From: RGDT01 sp964630925
Lineage (GTDB): Bacteria; Planctomycetota; Planctomycetia; Gemmatales; Gemmataceae
Direction: 5' to 3'
DNA length: 64,000 nucleotides
Assembly: GCA_964630925.1 (NCBI GenBank)
Contig: CAZVZK010000040.1
Coordinates: forward strand, 9,006 to 73,005
Shown here piece by piece: positions 7,449-15,859 of this stretch (position 1 is the stretch's first letter; each line of letters begins with the position of its first letter). Both the position numbers and the translations under genes were made by a program. The notes under the pieces are model-generated. The model searched no databases and had not been told where the DNA came from. It worked only from the letters and a program-made list of their open reading frames with translations.

Positions 7449-10400
7449 TCAGGGCCTCATGACGCCCCGCAACGCGGGGACGAGCTGGTTGTCGAAGCGC
7501 AGCCCGCCGTGCTTCAGGTCGCCGCGCATCGTGATCTTCAACAACTGCTTACTGAAGATGGGGGGGATGCGGTCCAGGGGCGGGGGCAGCCAGCCGCCGA
7601 TCAGCCCGGGCATCGCCGTGAAGTCCAGCTTCACGTTGCTGCCGTCCAGGTTCATCGCCCCGCCGCCACGCAGGCTCACCGACTGCCCCTTCAGGTCCAG
7701 CACCTGCACCAGGAACCTCGGCCCGTCGATGCCGTACTCCATGTGCAGCTGCTCGAACGCCGTCCCGTCCGGCTTCCGCAGCCCCAGGGCCTTGAAGATG
7801 TCCAGCAGGGCGGGGAGCTGGCCCATCTTGCCGTCGGCCACGTCCACCCGGCCCGAGCCACGCAGCGAGGTCGGGTCGTCGCCCTCGCCGGAGAGACGCA
7901 GGTCCATCCGCACCGGCCCCTCCAGGTCGCCTTGCGCCGCCGCCTGGCCGAGGTTGTGCCGGCCGAGCTGCTCCAGGCGGACCCCCGTCGCCTCGAGGGC
8001 CAGGTCGTACCGGGGGGCGGGGCCGGTGACGACCAGCGCCTCGCCGCCCACCGTCCCGCCGAACAGGGAGGCCTTGATGTTGCGGAAGCGCACCGCCTCC
8101 GGCGAACGCGGGTCGATCTCCATCCGCGCCGAGATGTTCGTCACCGGCTGCCCCAGCACCGTCGCCGACGCCAGGGCGAGCTGGCCCTCCGCCCGCGCGA
8201 GCTGACGCCCGTCGAAATGGCCGGACGTGTGGAATCGCCCCGTGGCGGCGGTCACGTCGGTGCCGGCCCGCAGGCTGGCGTCCGCGAAGCCGACCCCCCC
8301 GTCCCACCACACCTTGGCGCTCGGGGACGGGCCCTGCGTCACGTCGAGGATCAGGTTCGCCCCCACGTCGAAGGACGGGCCGAGCCTCACCGCCTCCAGG
8401 CCACGCTTCAGGCCGTCGGGCAGCGCGCCCATGAGGTCGCTGTCGGCACTCACGCCACGCGCCGCCAGCCCGGTCAGCCAGACGTTGAGGTGGCCGTCCG
8501 GGCGCGGCTGGATGGCGCCGCTCTTGAGCGCCACCGCCGCCGTCCCGTGCCTGGCGTTCAGCCCCTGGATCGACACCAGGCCCTTGGCGTAGCGCACCTC
8601 GCCGGTCACGTCGGTCAGCGGGTAGGGGAAGAAGGCCGGCTTCATCGAGCAGCGGTCGAAGCCGAGGGCGAACTCCAGGCCGAGCGGCTTGTTCGGCTCG
8701 TCGATCACCTCCGCGGCGAAGCGGAGCGTGCCCGCCAGCGCCAGGCCGCGCCACGCCCTCTGCAGCGCGCGGCGGTCCACTGCGCCGCCCGCCGGGGCGT
8801 CGCGCACGGGCACCAGCGCCTTCTCGAAGTCCTCGTCCAGGCGGATGTTCGTCCCGGTGATGGCCAGGCGCACCATCTCGCGCGGCCCCTCGCCCAGCGC
8901 GGGACGCCCCGGCACCTGCCGCGACCGCCCCGTGACGGTGATCTCGCCGTCTCCGTGCCTGCCCTTGAACCCGTTCGCCTCCCAGTGGTCGGGGTACAGG
9001 GCCAGAGAGCCGGACACGTTCTTGAGGGCGTAGGGGAAGTCGTCGTGGAGGACCGAGGCGTCCTTGATGCCGACGTGGATCACGTTGTCGAACTGCCGCG
9101 CGCCCTGGCGGCGGGTGATGCTGGCGTGGACGTCCGCCCGGCCCATCGGGTGGCGGGCGAGGCCGCCCGCCCGCGCCTCCTCCGAGAGGAACTTCTTCGC
9201 CGCGTCCTGCGCCAGCGAGCCGCGGCCCAGGGCGTCGAACAACTTCTGGTCGAGCGGGATGTCGTCGCCGCGGATCACGAGGGCGATCTCCGGGTCGGCG
9301 CCGACCCCGCGGACGTGGCCCTTCACCCTCACGGGCCGCGGCCCGCTGTAGCCGGTCAGGTCGGCCTCGATGTCGGTCGCGGCGGTGCCCAGGCCACGGG
9401 CCACCACGCTCCCGGTGACGCCGGTCACCTGATAGGGGAAGCCGGCGAAGGACGCGGCCATCCCCAGCGGGTTGAAGGCGAGCTCGCGGCGCGGGCCGGC
9501 GGCGCCGCGGCGGAAGGTGTAGCGCAGCGAGGCCGGGCCCGCGGGCGCGTAGTCGGCGATGAGCGGCTGTAACTTCTCCGGGAGGCGGGCGATCAGGGCG
9601 GCATCGACGGGGACACGCTCGGCGGACAGGTCGAGGGAGGCCATCGCCTCGGGCAGCGCCTCCAGCTCGATGCGGCCTGACGGGAGCGGGAGATCCTTCA
9701 CCGACGCGGTCAGCTTCGCGTCGCCCCAGCGGGCCGACAGGCTGGCGGATGGGACGGTCTTGCCGTCGCTCGTCGCCGATAGGTTGATCCCCTCCAGCTT
9801 CCCGGGGAGGGCGGGGTGCTCCAGGGTGCCCCCCACGAGGTTGATCGCGGCGGCGCAGGCGAACGGCCCGGCGCGGGCCGGGTCGTAGGAAAGCTCGACG
9901 TGGGCGGCGGCGCGGGCGGTGAACTTGTCGAGGTGCCGCCCGGCCTCGGGCACCGCCAGGGCCAGCCGCCCGATGAGCGCCGGGCCGACGGGGATGTCCG
10001 GCAGCTCGACACGCGCGCTGACGGCGCCGCCGTCGCGGGGCATGGTGGCCTTGATGCGGACGGCCCCCAACACGTCGGACCTGCCGCCGCCTTCGATCTC
10101 CAGGGTGGGCGGCGGGTCGTTGACGAGGGTGAGGTTGACGTCGTGCAGCTCCAGCAGGGCGATGCCGGGGGCGATCTGCTGGTCCTCGAAGATGACGGTG
10201 CCGCCGCGGACGACGACGGTGGGGAGGCGTTCGTTGCTGGGGGCGGAGGGGGCGAGGATGCCGGCGAGGTTGACGGCGCCGTCGCGTGTGCGGACGATGC
10301 GGAGCTGGGGGCGGGTCATCTCGACGCGGCGGATGAGCATCTTGCCGTCGAGGAGGTGCTCCTTGTCGTGCAAGAGGACCGCGGAGGGGACGTAGAGGAA

Positions 10401-10646
10401 CGCCTCGCGCCCGAGGGCGTCGGAGCGGGAGAGGCGCAGCTCGTTGACGAGGACGCCGCCGAGGAGGCGCATGCGGGCGGAGTCGAGGGAGACGGCGACG
10501 CGGTTGAAGCGGACGCCGAGACGCTCCTGCACGAGCAGGCGGACGTGGGCGGGGTCGGTGTAGGCGAGGAAGAGCCAGGCCCCGACGGCGATGGCGCCGA
10601 GGAGGGAGAAGACCAGTCCGCGGACCAGCCATCTTCGCCAGATCAT
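7449..10646 (-). CDS. Large AsmA/TamB-like membrane-anchored protein
   Basis: 1065 residues: a short cytoplasmic start (MIWRRWLVR), one transmembrane helix (about 10-30), then a long beta-rich region typical of AsmA/DUF3971 proteins, with recurring phrases such as AVRIKATMPRDGG and SLRGGGAMNLDGSNVKLDF near the end, where the AsmA C-terminal module lies. The family forms long hydrophobic grooves that shuttle phospholipids between membranes. A GGGAGGG Shine-Dalgarno precedes the ATG. The next gene is the LptF/G-like permease, supporting a joint envelope-lipid function. Exact subfamily (AsmA, YhdP or TamB) cannot be fixed by eye. Confidence 0.8.
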   Translation of the reverse strand: MIWRRWLVRGLVFSLLGAIAVGAWLFLAYTDPAHVRLLVQERLGVRFNRVAVSLDSARMRLLGGVLVNELRLSRSDALGREAFLYVPSAVLLHDKEHLLDGKMLIRRVEMTRPQLRIVRTRDGAVNLAGILAPSAPSNERLPTVVVRGGTVIFEDQQIAPGIALLELHDVNLTLVNDPPPTLEIEGGGRSDVLGAVRIKATMPRDGGAVSARVELPDIPVGPALIGRLALAVPEAGRHLDKFTARAAAHVELSYDPARAGPFACAAAINLVGGTLEHPALPGKLEGINLSATSDGKTVPSASLSARWGDAKLTASVKDLPLPSGRIELEALPEAMASLDLSAERVPVDAALIARLPEKLQPLIADYAPAGPASLRYTFRRGAAGPRRELAFNPLGMAASFAGFPYQVTGVTGSVVARGLGTAATDIEADLTGYSGPRPVRVKGHVRGVGADPEIALVIRGDDIPLDQKLFDALGRGSLAQDAAKKFLSEEARAGGLARHPMGRADVHASITRRQGARQFDNVIHVGIKDASVLHDDFPYALKNVSGSLALYPDHWEANGFKGRHGDGEITVTGRSRQVPGRPALGEGPREMVRLAITGTNIRLDEDFEKALVPVRDAPAGGAVDRRALQRAWRGLALAGTLRFAAEVIDEPNKPLGLEFALGFDRCSMKPAFFPYPLTDVTGEVRYAKGLVSIQGLNARHGTAAVALKSGAIQPRPDGHLNVWLTGLAARGVSADSDLMGALPDGLKRGLEAVRLGPSFDVGANLILDVTQGPSPSAKVWWDGGVGFADASLRAGTDVTAATGRFHTSGHFDGRQLARAEGQLALASATVLGQPVTNISARMEIDPRSPEAVRFRNIKASLFGGTVGGEALVVTGPAPRYDLALEATGVRLEQLGRHNLGQAAAQGDLEGPVRMDLRLSGEGDDPTSLRGSGRVDVADGKMGQLPALLDIFKALGLRKPDGTAFEQLHMEYGIDGPRFLVQVLDLKGQSVSLRGGGAMNLDGSNVKLDFTAMPGLIGGWLPPPLDRIPPIFSKQLLKITMRGDLKHGGLRFDNQLVPALRGVMRP

Positions 10647-10743
10647 CCGGCCCTCCCATCCTGATGCCGGGGCGCACGGCGGCCCCGGCGGGCGGGGAGA
10701 ATAGGGAATGGGCCGCGCCGAATCAAGACCGCCCCGCCCTCAA

Positions 10744-10781
10744 GAAGCCCCACGACTCCCAAAGCGTCGCCGTGGGCTTTA
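10744..10781. terminator. Hairpin downstream of the helicase operon
   Basis: An imperfect inverted repeat pairs AAGCCCCACG with CGTGGGCTTT around a short loop. It lies downstream of the minus-strand operon ending at 11004 and upstream of the AsmA promoter region, so it could be a terminator. Confidence 0.35.
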
Positions 10782-10837
10782 CTGAGGTCGCCGAAGCGGC
10801 TCCAACAGCCCACAGCCGCGGAATTGATGGTTGCAAC

Positions 10838-10938
10838 GTGGGGGTTGTCTGCCGCATCTGCCTCCGGCCTGGGGGCCTTCAACTCCGAGGGCCATACAGG
10901 GAGGCCGGGGGCAGATGCCCGGCTCGTCAACACCCCCG
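10838..10938. repeat. Long nested inverted repeat in a gene-free region
   Basis: The 357-base stretch 10647-11003 has no convincing gene. Its main feature is a nested palindrome: 10854-10870 pairs with 10902-10918 at 16 of 17 positions, and outer segments near 10840 (GGGGGTTG) and 10928-10937 (CAACACCCCC) also pair. It has the shape of the dispersed hairpin elements elsewhere in the window but a different core. Confidence 0.5.
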
Positions 10939-11003
10939 AATGCTGACCTGGGGCGGCGGCCGGTGCGCGGTTACCTTGGCTGGGGGTCCGAGAGCCGCCG
11001 GAC

Positions 11004-11720
11004 CTACCGGAGCACGAGCCGCAAGTTGGCCATGCGGTCGCCTTTCACGGAGCCGCGATAGATCTCGAAGGCGCCGAGGGTTCCGAGGAACCCCGACTCG
11101 ATCATGTCCTCGCTGCCTTCGGGGAGCAGCATCCCGGGAGTCAGCTCTCGACGTGGGAGGAGGCAACCCTTCAGGGCCTCGCACACCGTCTCCGCGTGGC
11201 GGCGGATCGCCTGGCCGGGCTTCTGCCGGTGCCTCACGACCGCGTCCAGATCCTGATTCCAGAACAGGGCGAACTCGCCGAAGGTGTCGAGCCCGCGCCG
11301 GATGAGGCCACGGACGAGTGGGAAATCGACACGCGCGCCGCGATTGCCCACCTCACCGTACTCGTCCAGATTGAGGATGCCGACGTTGGCCATCTCGGGC
11401 GCGTCCAGGCGCTCATACAGGTTGCCGGCCAGCCACTTCAGGTCGGGGCGGCGTTGGCGGAACGAGGCGATCCGGTCCGGGTCGAGGTCGACGCCGACGA
11501 ACCCTGCGGGGGCCAGGACGCCCTCCCCTTCGAGCAGGGCGATCGTGAGCAGGCCGGTCTCGCCCATCAGCTCGCACCAGTCGCAGCGCAGGCGGGTGCG
11601 GCCGCCGTCCTCCCAGAGCAGGAAGGCGGCGTCGCGGAGGACTCGGAGGTTGCCGGCCCGGCAGGCCATCTTGGCGGGGTTGTCGAAGGCGTCGGTCTGC
11701 CGGTCGGAGACTGGGGGCAT
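11004..11720 (-). CDS. Unknown protein with Rossmann-like (possibly methyltransferase-like) core
   Basis: 238 residues, not recognised with certainty. The middle reads FVGVDLDPDRIASF, then KWLAGNLYER, then VGILNLDEYGEV, which resembles motifs I/II and IV of class I SAM-dependent methyltransferases (an acidic residue ending strand 2, then an acidic or aromatic strand-4 motif). The glycine-rich motif I loop is poor (GETGLLTIAL), so cofactor binding is uncertain. A CDWCE motif lies near residue 46. It is the last gene of the helicase operon, starting 12 nt after the PIN toxin gene, which suggests a linked role in nucleic-acid processing or defence. Confidence 0.55.
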   Translation of the reverse strand: MPPVSDRQTDAFDNPAKMACRAGNLRVLRDAAFLLWEDGGRTRLRCDWCELMGETGLLTIALLEGEGVLAPAGFVGVDLDPDRIASFRQRRPDLKWLAGNLYERLDAPEMANVGILNLDEYGEVGNRGARVDFPLVRGLIRRGLDTFGEFALFWNQDLDAVVRHRQKPGQAIRRHAETVCEALKGCLLPRRELTPGMLLPEGSEDMIESGFLGTLGAFEIYRGSVKGDRMANLRLVLR

Positions 11721-11732
11721 CGTCGGGGCCTT

Positions 11733-12176
11733 TCAGGGGGCCAGCAGGTCGCCGAGGACGACGAGCGGGAGGCCGGAAACGCCCCGGAAGCCGGCATCGT
11801 TGGTGACGAAGAGGGCGCAGCCGGCGCTCAGGGCCGTCGCGGCGTGGATGGCGTCGGGGGTCTTGAGTTTGGTCGTGGCCCGCAGCCGGGCGGCCTCGCG
11901 CAGGATGGCGAGCGTGATGGGGATGAGGCGCGTCTGAGGCTGATGGAAGAGCTGCTCGAAGGCGAGGGCGAGGGGCGCGTTCCCGGATTTCAGGGGGCCG
12001 ACGAGCGTCTCCATCAGCACGAGGTCGCTGCTGACGATCTCGATGGTCTTCGCCTTCGCCGCCTGCCAGAGGGGCTCGAGGAGCGGCCAGTAATCGGGGT
12101 GCCTGCCCACGCTGTAGATGACGGAGTTGGCATCCAGGTACACTAGGCCGGAGGAGGGGACGGTCAGCGCTCCCAC
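11733..12176 (-). CDS. PIN-domain ribonuclease toxin (VapC-like)
   Basis: 147 residues with the four PIN acidic residues: D15 in YLDANSVIY, E56 in METLVG, D108 in TPDAIHAA and D127 in TNDAGF. These bind Mg and cleave RNA in VapC-type toxins. The start is GTG (rc of CAC at 12174-12176), embedded in the end of the antitoxin-like gene (13-bp overlap) and preceded inside that gene by AGGAGGAGA. The overlap is classic for toxin-antitoxin pairs. It is third in the helicase operon. Confidence 0.88.
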   Translation of the reverse strand: MGALTVPSSGLVYLDANSVIYSVGRHPDYWPLLEPLWQAAKAKTIEIVSSDLVLMETLVGPLKSGNAPLALAFEQLFHQPQTRLIPITLAILREAARLRATTKLKTPDAIHAATALSAGCALFVTNDAGFRGVSGLPLVVLGDLLAP

Positions 12177-12406
12177 GAGTCCTTCTCCTCCTGCAAGTGC
12201 CGCTCGTACTCCTCCCAGGTGGGGAAGGCGCGTGGGCCGGCGGGCAACGATTCGATGAACTCCAGGGCGGAGCCGAACCGGAGCTGGGCCTGCTCCGGCA
12301 ATACGACGATGACCTCGACCCTGGCCCCCTCGGGCAGCTCTGGGGCGGTGATCTCCAGGCGGTTGCCGGGGAGGATGGTCGTCTCGGTCCGCAAGGCGGA
12401 TTGCAT
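12164..12406 (-). CDS. Putative antitoxin (DUF104-like) of the PIN toxin
   Basis: 80 residues. The N-terminal half (PGNRLEITAPELPEG, then VEVIVVLPE) is a small beta-barrel-like segment similar to DUF104/AF2212-like antitoxins. The C-terminal half (FPTWEEYERHLQEEKDSWER) is an acidic helix suited to wrap a PIN toxin. I chose the ATG at 12406 because GAGGTG lies just upstream; the longer frame runs back into the helicase gene. Only 5 nt separate it from the helicase stop codon. Confidence 0.75.
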   Translation of the reverse strand: MQSALRTETTILPGNRLEITAPELPEGARVEVIVVLPEQAQLRFGSALEFIESLPAGPRAFPTWEEYERHLQEEKDSWER

Positions 12407-12411
12407 GGGGG

Positions 12412-15400
12412 TCACCTCGGTTGATCGGTGGGAGCGGTCGTGGAGGGAGCGACGCTGCATGGGGCGGTGGCGGCGCGATGTTCCTTGATCAGGCGAGATA
12501 GCGAAGAACCGCCGGGGAGACCACGAAGGCCGAGCCGGAGTGCCTGGTTGACGTTCACCCAGTCTTCGCCTGTCGCATCGGGGATTGGCCCGCTTCCAGC
12601 AGTAGGCCACGCGCCAGTTGTCCGGTAGTGGGAAGCCACCCAGGCAAGAATACCCGCTTCCGATAGCTTCGGCGGCTTATTCCGATTCCGCACACTTCGA
12701 TGTTCAAGTAGGACCGATGCAAGTGAAGCCTTGCCTGGAAGGCCACGATACCCACGGGAAAGTGCAGTATCAACGTTGCGCCAGGTTTCCGAATGCCCTT
12801 CCTCTATCGGGCCTGAGTTAGCTGTCGGCCACTGTTGGGTTCTCTGATGATAGGCATCTGCCCAAGACAGGATCAGTTCCAAGGATAATTTAGGTAAGTC
12901 GCGTGGATTTCTGGCACTGTGCCGCTCTGCCAACAACTGGGCTAAGGATGATCCGCCAGCTAATCCGCGAGTGCCTTTCCGGAGTGCCTGCTCGACACCG
13001 GACCAAGTCTCGCCGCTGGCATCAGTGATTGGCCCGGAGAGGACCTGGGGCCATGAACCCGTCCGCTGCCGATGCTTGTCGGCCCAAGCGAGGACTTGTG
13101 GCACTGTCAAGGCCGGAAGCCTACCCGCGTTGCGAGCTCCCCGATGTTCAGCGAGCAACTGCGCCAGCGATGATCCTCCTGGCAAGCCACGATTGCCACG
13201 AACTAATGCTAGTTGCACTCCAGCCCATGTGTCCCCATCAGATTCAGGGATCAGGCCGGAGTTTTGTCTTGGCCAACTCGTGGTGCGTGCTCGGTATGAG
13301 TCTGCCCAGGCGAGTATTAGATCAGTCGTGAGGGCGGGGCGAGCGGCGGAATTGCTGACTCCGCGGTGATCGGCAAGTAATCGGGCAAGCGAGGATTGGC
13401 CTGGCAAGCCAAGGAGGCCATGATAAAGAGCGGCATGAACGTTTAACCACGTTTTGCCCGGACACTCATGGACAGCCCCTGATTGTATGGTTGGCCACTG
13501 GCCTACTCGTGCTTTGTAAGCATCAGCCCAGTCGAGAATTATCTCGGCAGATAACTCATCTTGTCCTAAGTGGTACGGTGCGTCACGTTGTTGGGAGAGC
13601 AGTTGCGGGAGCGATGATCCACCAGGAAGGCCCCGAAGTCCTCCGCGAAGAGCCGCGTCTACATTAGCCCAGACCTCGCCCGGAACCTCGTCAATCTGGC
13701 CAGATCCGATTCTTGGCCATCCCCCCGTCCGCTCGTGATGCTGATCCGCCCATCCCAGAATCTGCTCCTCCGTCAACGGCCTCGGTGCCGCATCGCGCAG
13801 CCGCTGGGCGAACTCCCTCATCTGCCCGCCGGTGACGCCATGCACCTGCCGGCCCACGGCTTCCAGCACGGTCGAATCCCGTAGCGTCGCGCCGCGGAAC
13901 TCCTCCAGCACCGTGGCGAACGCCGCCGCCATCGCTTCCTTCACCCTCGGGTCGATCCGCAGCCGCCTCGCCACCTCTCCCCGGATCGCATCCCGGACGG
14001 CCTCACCGCCGGGGGTCGTCTGGGCCGCGAGGAACTCCGCCGCCACTCGTTGCAGCGCGGCCTCTGGCAGGTCGGGCCACTTCAGGGCGGCGTGTCGGAT
14101 CACCTCGCCTGCCGTGGGCTCGCCGCCGTCGCTCAGAATCTGCTCGCTGGCGCTGGCCAGCGCCAGCTCGACCTCGGCGCGGACCTCCGGGTCGATCGGC
14201 TCATCCGCCGCGTTCTCGGCGTCGGCGGCCGCCGGACTCTCGTCATGTCGGCCGAGGGCGGCCTCGATGCCACGGCGGACCTCGCGCAGCACGATCCACT
14301 CCTGGCCGACCTCATGATCGGCCAGGAAGCAGCACGTCAGCAAGGCATGCCGGCTGTGGTCGAGGGACAGGTCGGCCAGGGCGGAGCCACCGGCGCACGG
14401 CACGAAGAAGACCAGCCGGGCACGATCCCGGTGGGCGGCGGGATGGCCGTCGCCCTTGAGCCGCATGGCCCGGCCCAGGAACTGAACCACCGTGTTCAGC
14501 GACCCCGGCATCCCGACGCAGTAGGCGGCGCTACAGACGGGCCAGTCGGTCCCCTCCAGCACGCGCTGGATCCCGATGATCACATCGACGGTAGACTCCG
14601 CGAACGTCGCGTTCTTCTCGGCCTCCAGGCCGGCGAGGAAGCGATTCTTGTCCGCCGCGCCCGTCCCGGTGGCGTCGAGCACCCTGGCCCCGAGCGCCGT
14701 GAGCGCGTGCGTGAGGCGGCTCACCAGCGTGCCGCTGCGCCCACCGCGCATCGGGGGCACGCGCACGATGGCCTTGGGCTTACCGTCCTCGACCCAGCGG
14801 CGGCAGATGCCCGAGACCAGCTCCTCGAAGTAGGAAGCCGGCGGGGCATCGGTGCCGTTGAATTGCCCGGCGGTGACCGTGTCGCCGCGCCGCCCGAGGG
14901 CGACGACCTCGCTTTCGAGGTGCCGGGGGGCGAACCCTTCCGCCATGTGTTCCGCGAGGGACCGGCGGAATGTCCGCATGTCATCGAGGACGACGCGACG
15001 GCCATCGCCCCGGTAGGGGGTGGCCGTGAAGAAAAAGAGCTGGCCACCGCGTTCGCGCCAGAGGGCGACGATCTCGGCGAGGCCGTCGGCCGAGGCGTGG
15101 TGGGCCTCGTCGATGAAGAGGGCCTTGCCGGTGAGGTCGGCGGGCAGCTGGTCGGGCCGGATCCGGTTGAGGGCCGCGTGGGTGCAAGCGAAGGCGTGGT
15201 CCGTCGGCCCCGATTGGCGGAGGTACAGGAGGAGCCGATTCACCGAGCCGAGGCGGCTCTCGCGCGCTCCGGTGATCAGGTGTTCGGGGGTCTGGATGTT
15301 GGGGGCAGCGCCCCCCGGACAGGCCGGGAATCCGACGGCCCGATAGTCGCGCTGAACGAACCCCTGCTCGATCTGCTCCTGTGGTGCGGCGATTACCGCG

Positions 15401-15561
15401 TGCGTGAATCGTTTGCCGAGGTGCATCGCCACGAGGGTGACGATCTGGACGGTCTTGCCGGAGCCGGTGGGCTGCTCGACCAGCACGTCCCCGCTGGCCC
15501 GGCCGACATCGGAGACGAGCCGGGCCTGGTATGGCCGCAGTGTTTTCGGAGCCGTGCCCAT
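12412..15561 (-). CDS. SF2 DEAH-box helicase with six C-terminal 74-residue repeats
   Basis: 1049 residues. Residues 1 to about 400 are a ResIII-type SF2 core: QPTGSGKT (30-37, Walker A), DEAH (152-155), TATP (180-183) and QFLGRAMR (361-368, motif VI). A helical, Ala/Glu-rich linker spans about 440-590. Residues 596-1030 are six tandem repeats of exactly 74 residues with the consensus ILxWADxxxxRTxxWP, SGxI, ETWxxVxxAL, then GxRGLPGGSSLAxLL. No nuclease domain was recognised. The ATG at 15561 follows AGGAG; an in-frame GTG at 15603 just after a GATAAT hexamer is the alternative. It heads an operon with the antitoxin-like, PIN and Rossmann-like genes. A role in phage defence or nucleic-acid surveillance is inferred. 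Confidence 0.85.
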   Translation of the reverse strand: MGTAPKTLRPYQARLVSDVGRASGDVLVEQPTGSGKTVQIVTLVAMHLGKRFTHAVIAAPQEQIEQGFVQRDYRAVGFPACPGGAAPNIQTPEHLITGARESRLGSVNRLLLYLRQSGPTDHAFACTHAALNRIRPDQLPADLTGKALFIDEAHHASADGLAEIVALWRERGGQLFFFTATPYRGDGRRVVLDDMRTFRRSLAEHMAEGFAPRHLESEVVALGRRGDTVTAGQFNGTDAPPASYFEELVSGICRRWVEDGKPKAIVRVPPMRGGRSGTLVSRLTHALTALGARVLDATGTGAADKNRFLAGLEAEKNATFAESTVDVIIGIQRVLEGTDWPVCSAAYCVGMPGSLNTVVQFLGRAMRLKGDGHPAAHRDRARLVFFVPCAGGSALADLSLDHSRHALLTCCFLADHEVGQEWIVLREVRRGIEAALGRHDESPAAADAENAADEPIDPEVRAEVELALASASEQILSDGGEPTAGEVIRHAALKWPDLPEAALQRVAAEFLAAQTTPGGEAVRDAIRGEVARRLRIDPRVKEAMAAAFATVLEEFRGATLRDSTVLEAVGRQVHGVTGGQMREFAQRLRDAAPRPLTEEQILGWADQHHERTGGWPRIGSGQIDEVPGEVWANVDAALRGGLRGLPGGSSLPQLLSQQRDAPYHLGQDELSAEIILDWADAYKARVGQWPTIQSGAVHECPGKTWLNVHAALYHGLLGLPGQSSLARLLADHRGVSNSAARPALTTDLILAWADSYRARTTSWPRQNSGLIPESDGDTWAGVQLALVRGNRGLPGGSSLAQLLAEHRGARNAGRLPALTVPQVLAWADKHRQRTGSWPQVLSGPITDASGETWSGVEQALRKGTRGLAGGSSLAQLLAERHSARNPRDLPKLSLELILSWADAYHQRTQQWPTANSGPIEEGHSETWRNVDTALSRGYRGLPGKASLASVLLEHRSVRNRNKPPKLSEAGILAWVASHYRTTGAWPTAGSGPIPDATGEDWVNVNQALRLGLRGLPGGSSLSRLIKEHRAATAPCSVAPSTTAPTDQPR
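12472..13776 (-). repeat. Six tandem 222-bp (74-codon) repeats inside the helicase gene
   Basis: The units begin at residues 596, 670, 744, 818, 892 and 966 of the helicase. The first five are exactly 74 residues long, and the sixth is complete to residue 1030. Protein identity between units is high in the WAD, RTxxWP, SG and RGLPGGSSLA blocks, while the DNA copies have diverged widely in synonymous positions and are less GC-rich than the helicase core. Confidence 0.9.
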
Positions 15562-15611
15562 TCTTCGCGATGCTCCTGGACGGGATGGCGCACCTGTGAA
15601 CACTTGTAGAC

Positions 15612-15617
15612 ATTATC
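15612..15617 (-). promoter_or_regulatory. Putative -10 element (GATAAT) of the helicase operon
   Basis: GATAAT on the minus strand ends 8 nt before the alternative GTG at 15603 and 50 nt before the preferred ATG at 15561. It is the only clear -10 hexamer upstream of the four-gene operon. Confidence 0.45.
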
Positions 15618-15859
15618 GCGGGCCGGCAGGTGATTTCAAGCGGGCGGGAGCCGGAGCCTGCATCGAGGTGAGCCGAGCGCACACTACTCACGCTCCGCCC
15701 AGCCCACTCCCTGCGAACGGCCAAGAACGAATCTCGATGACCGTGAGCGCCATCCGCGCCATGTCGCTCACTGTCTGTTGTAACTTCATGCTCCGTAGGG
15801 CTTAATGTGCGGTGCTGGATTCTGTCCGGCATCACCAAGGCCAGCGAACAGGTGCGGAG

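Noticed and set aside
7549..10677. 1042-codon open frame on the minus strand
   Set aside because: It overlaps the AsmA-like gene in another frame and its translation is Arg/Pro/Ala-rich without domains, a typical shadow in GC-rich DNA.
10664..11305. Plus-strand frame in the 10.7-11.3 kb spacer
   Set aside because: Half of it is antisense to the Rossmann-like gene, and the rest covers palindromic sequence with no coding signature.
12472..13776. Tandem repeats as a CRISPR array
   Set aside because: The 222-bp units are protein-coding with conserved protein, not DNA, sequence and have no spacers.
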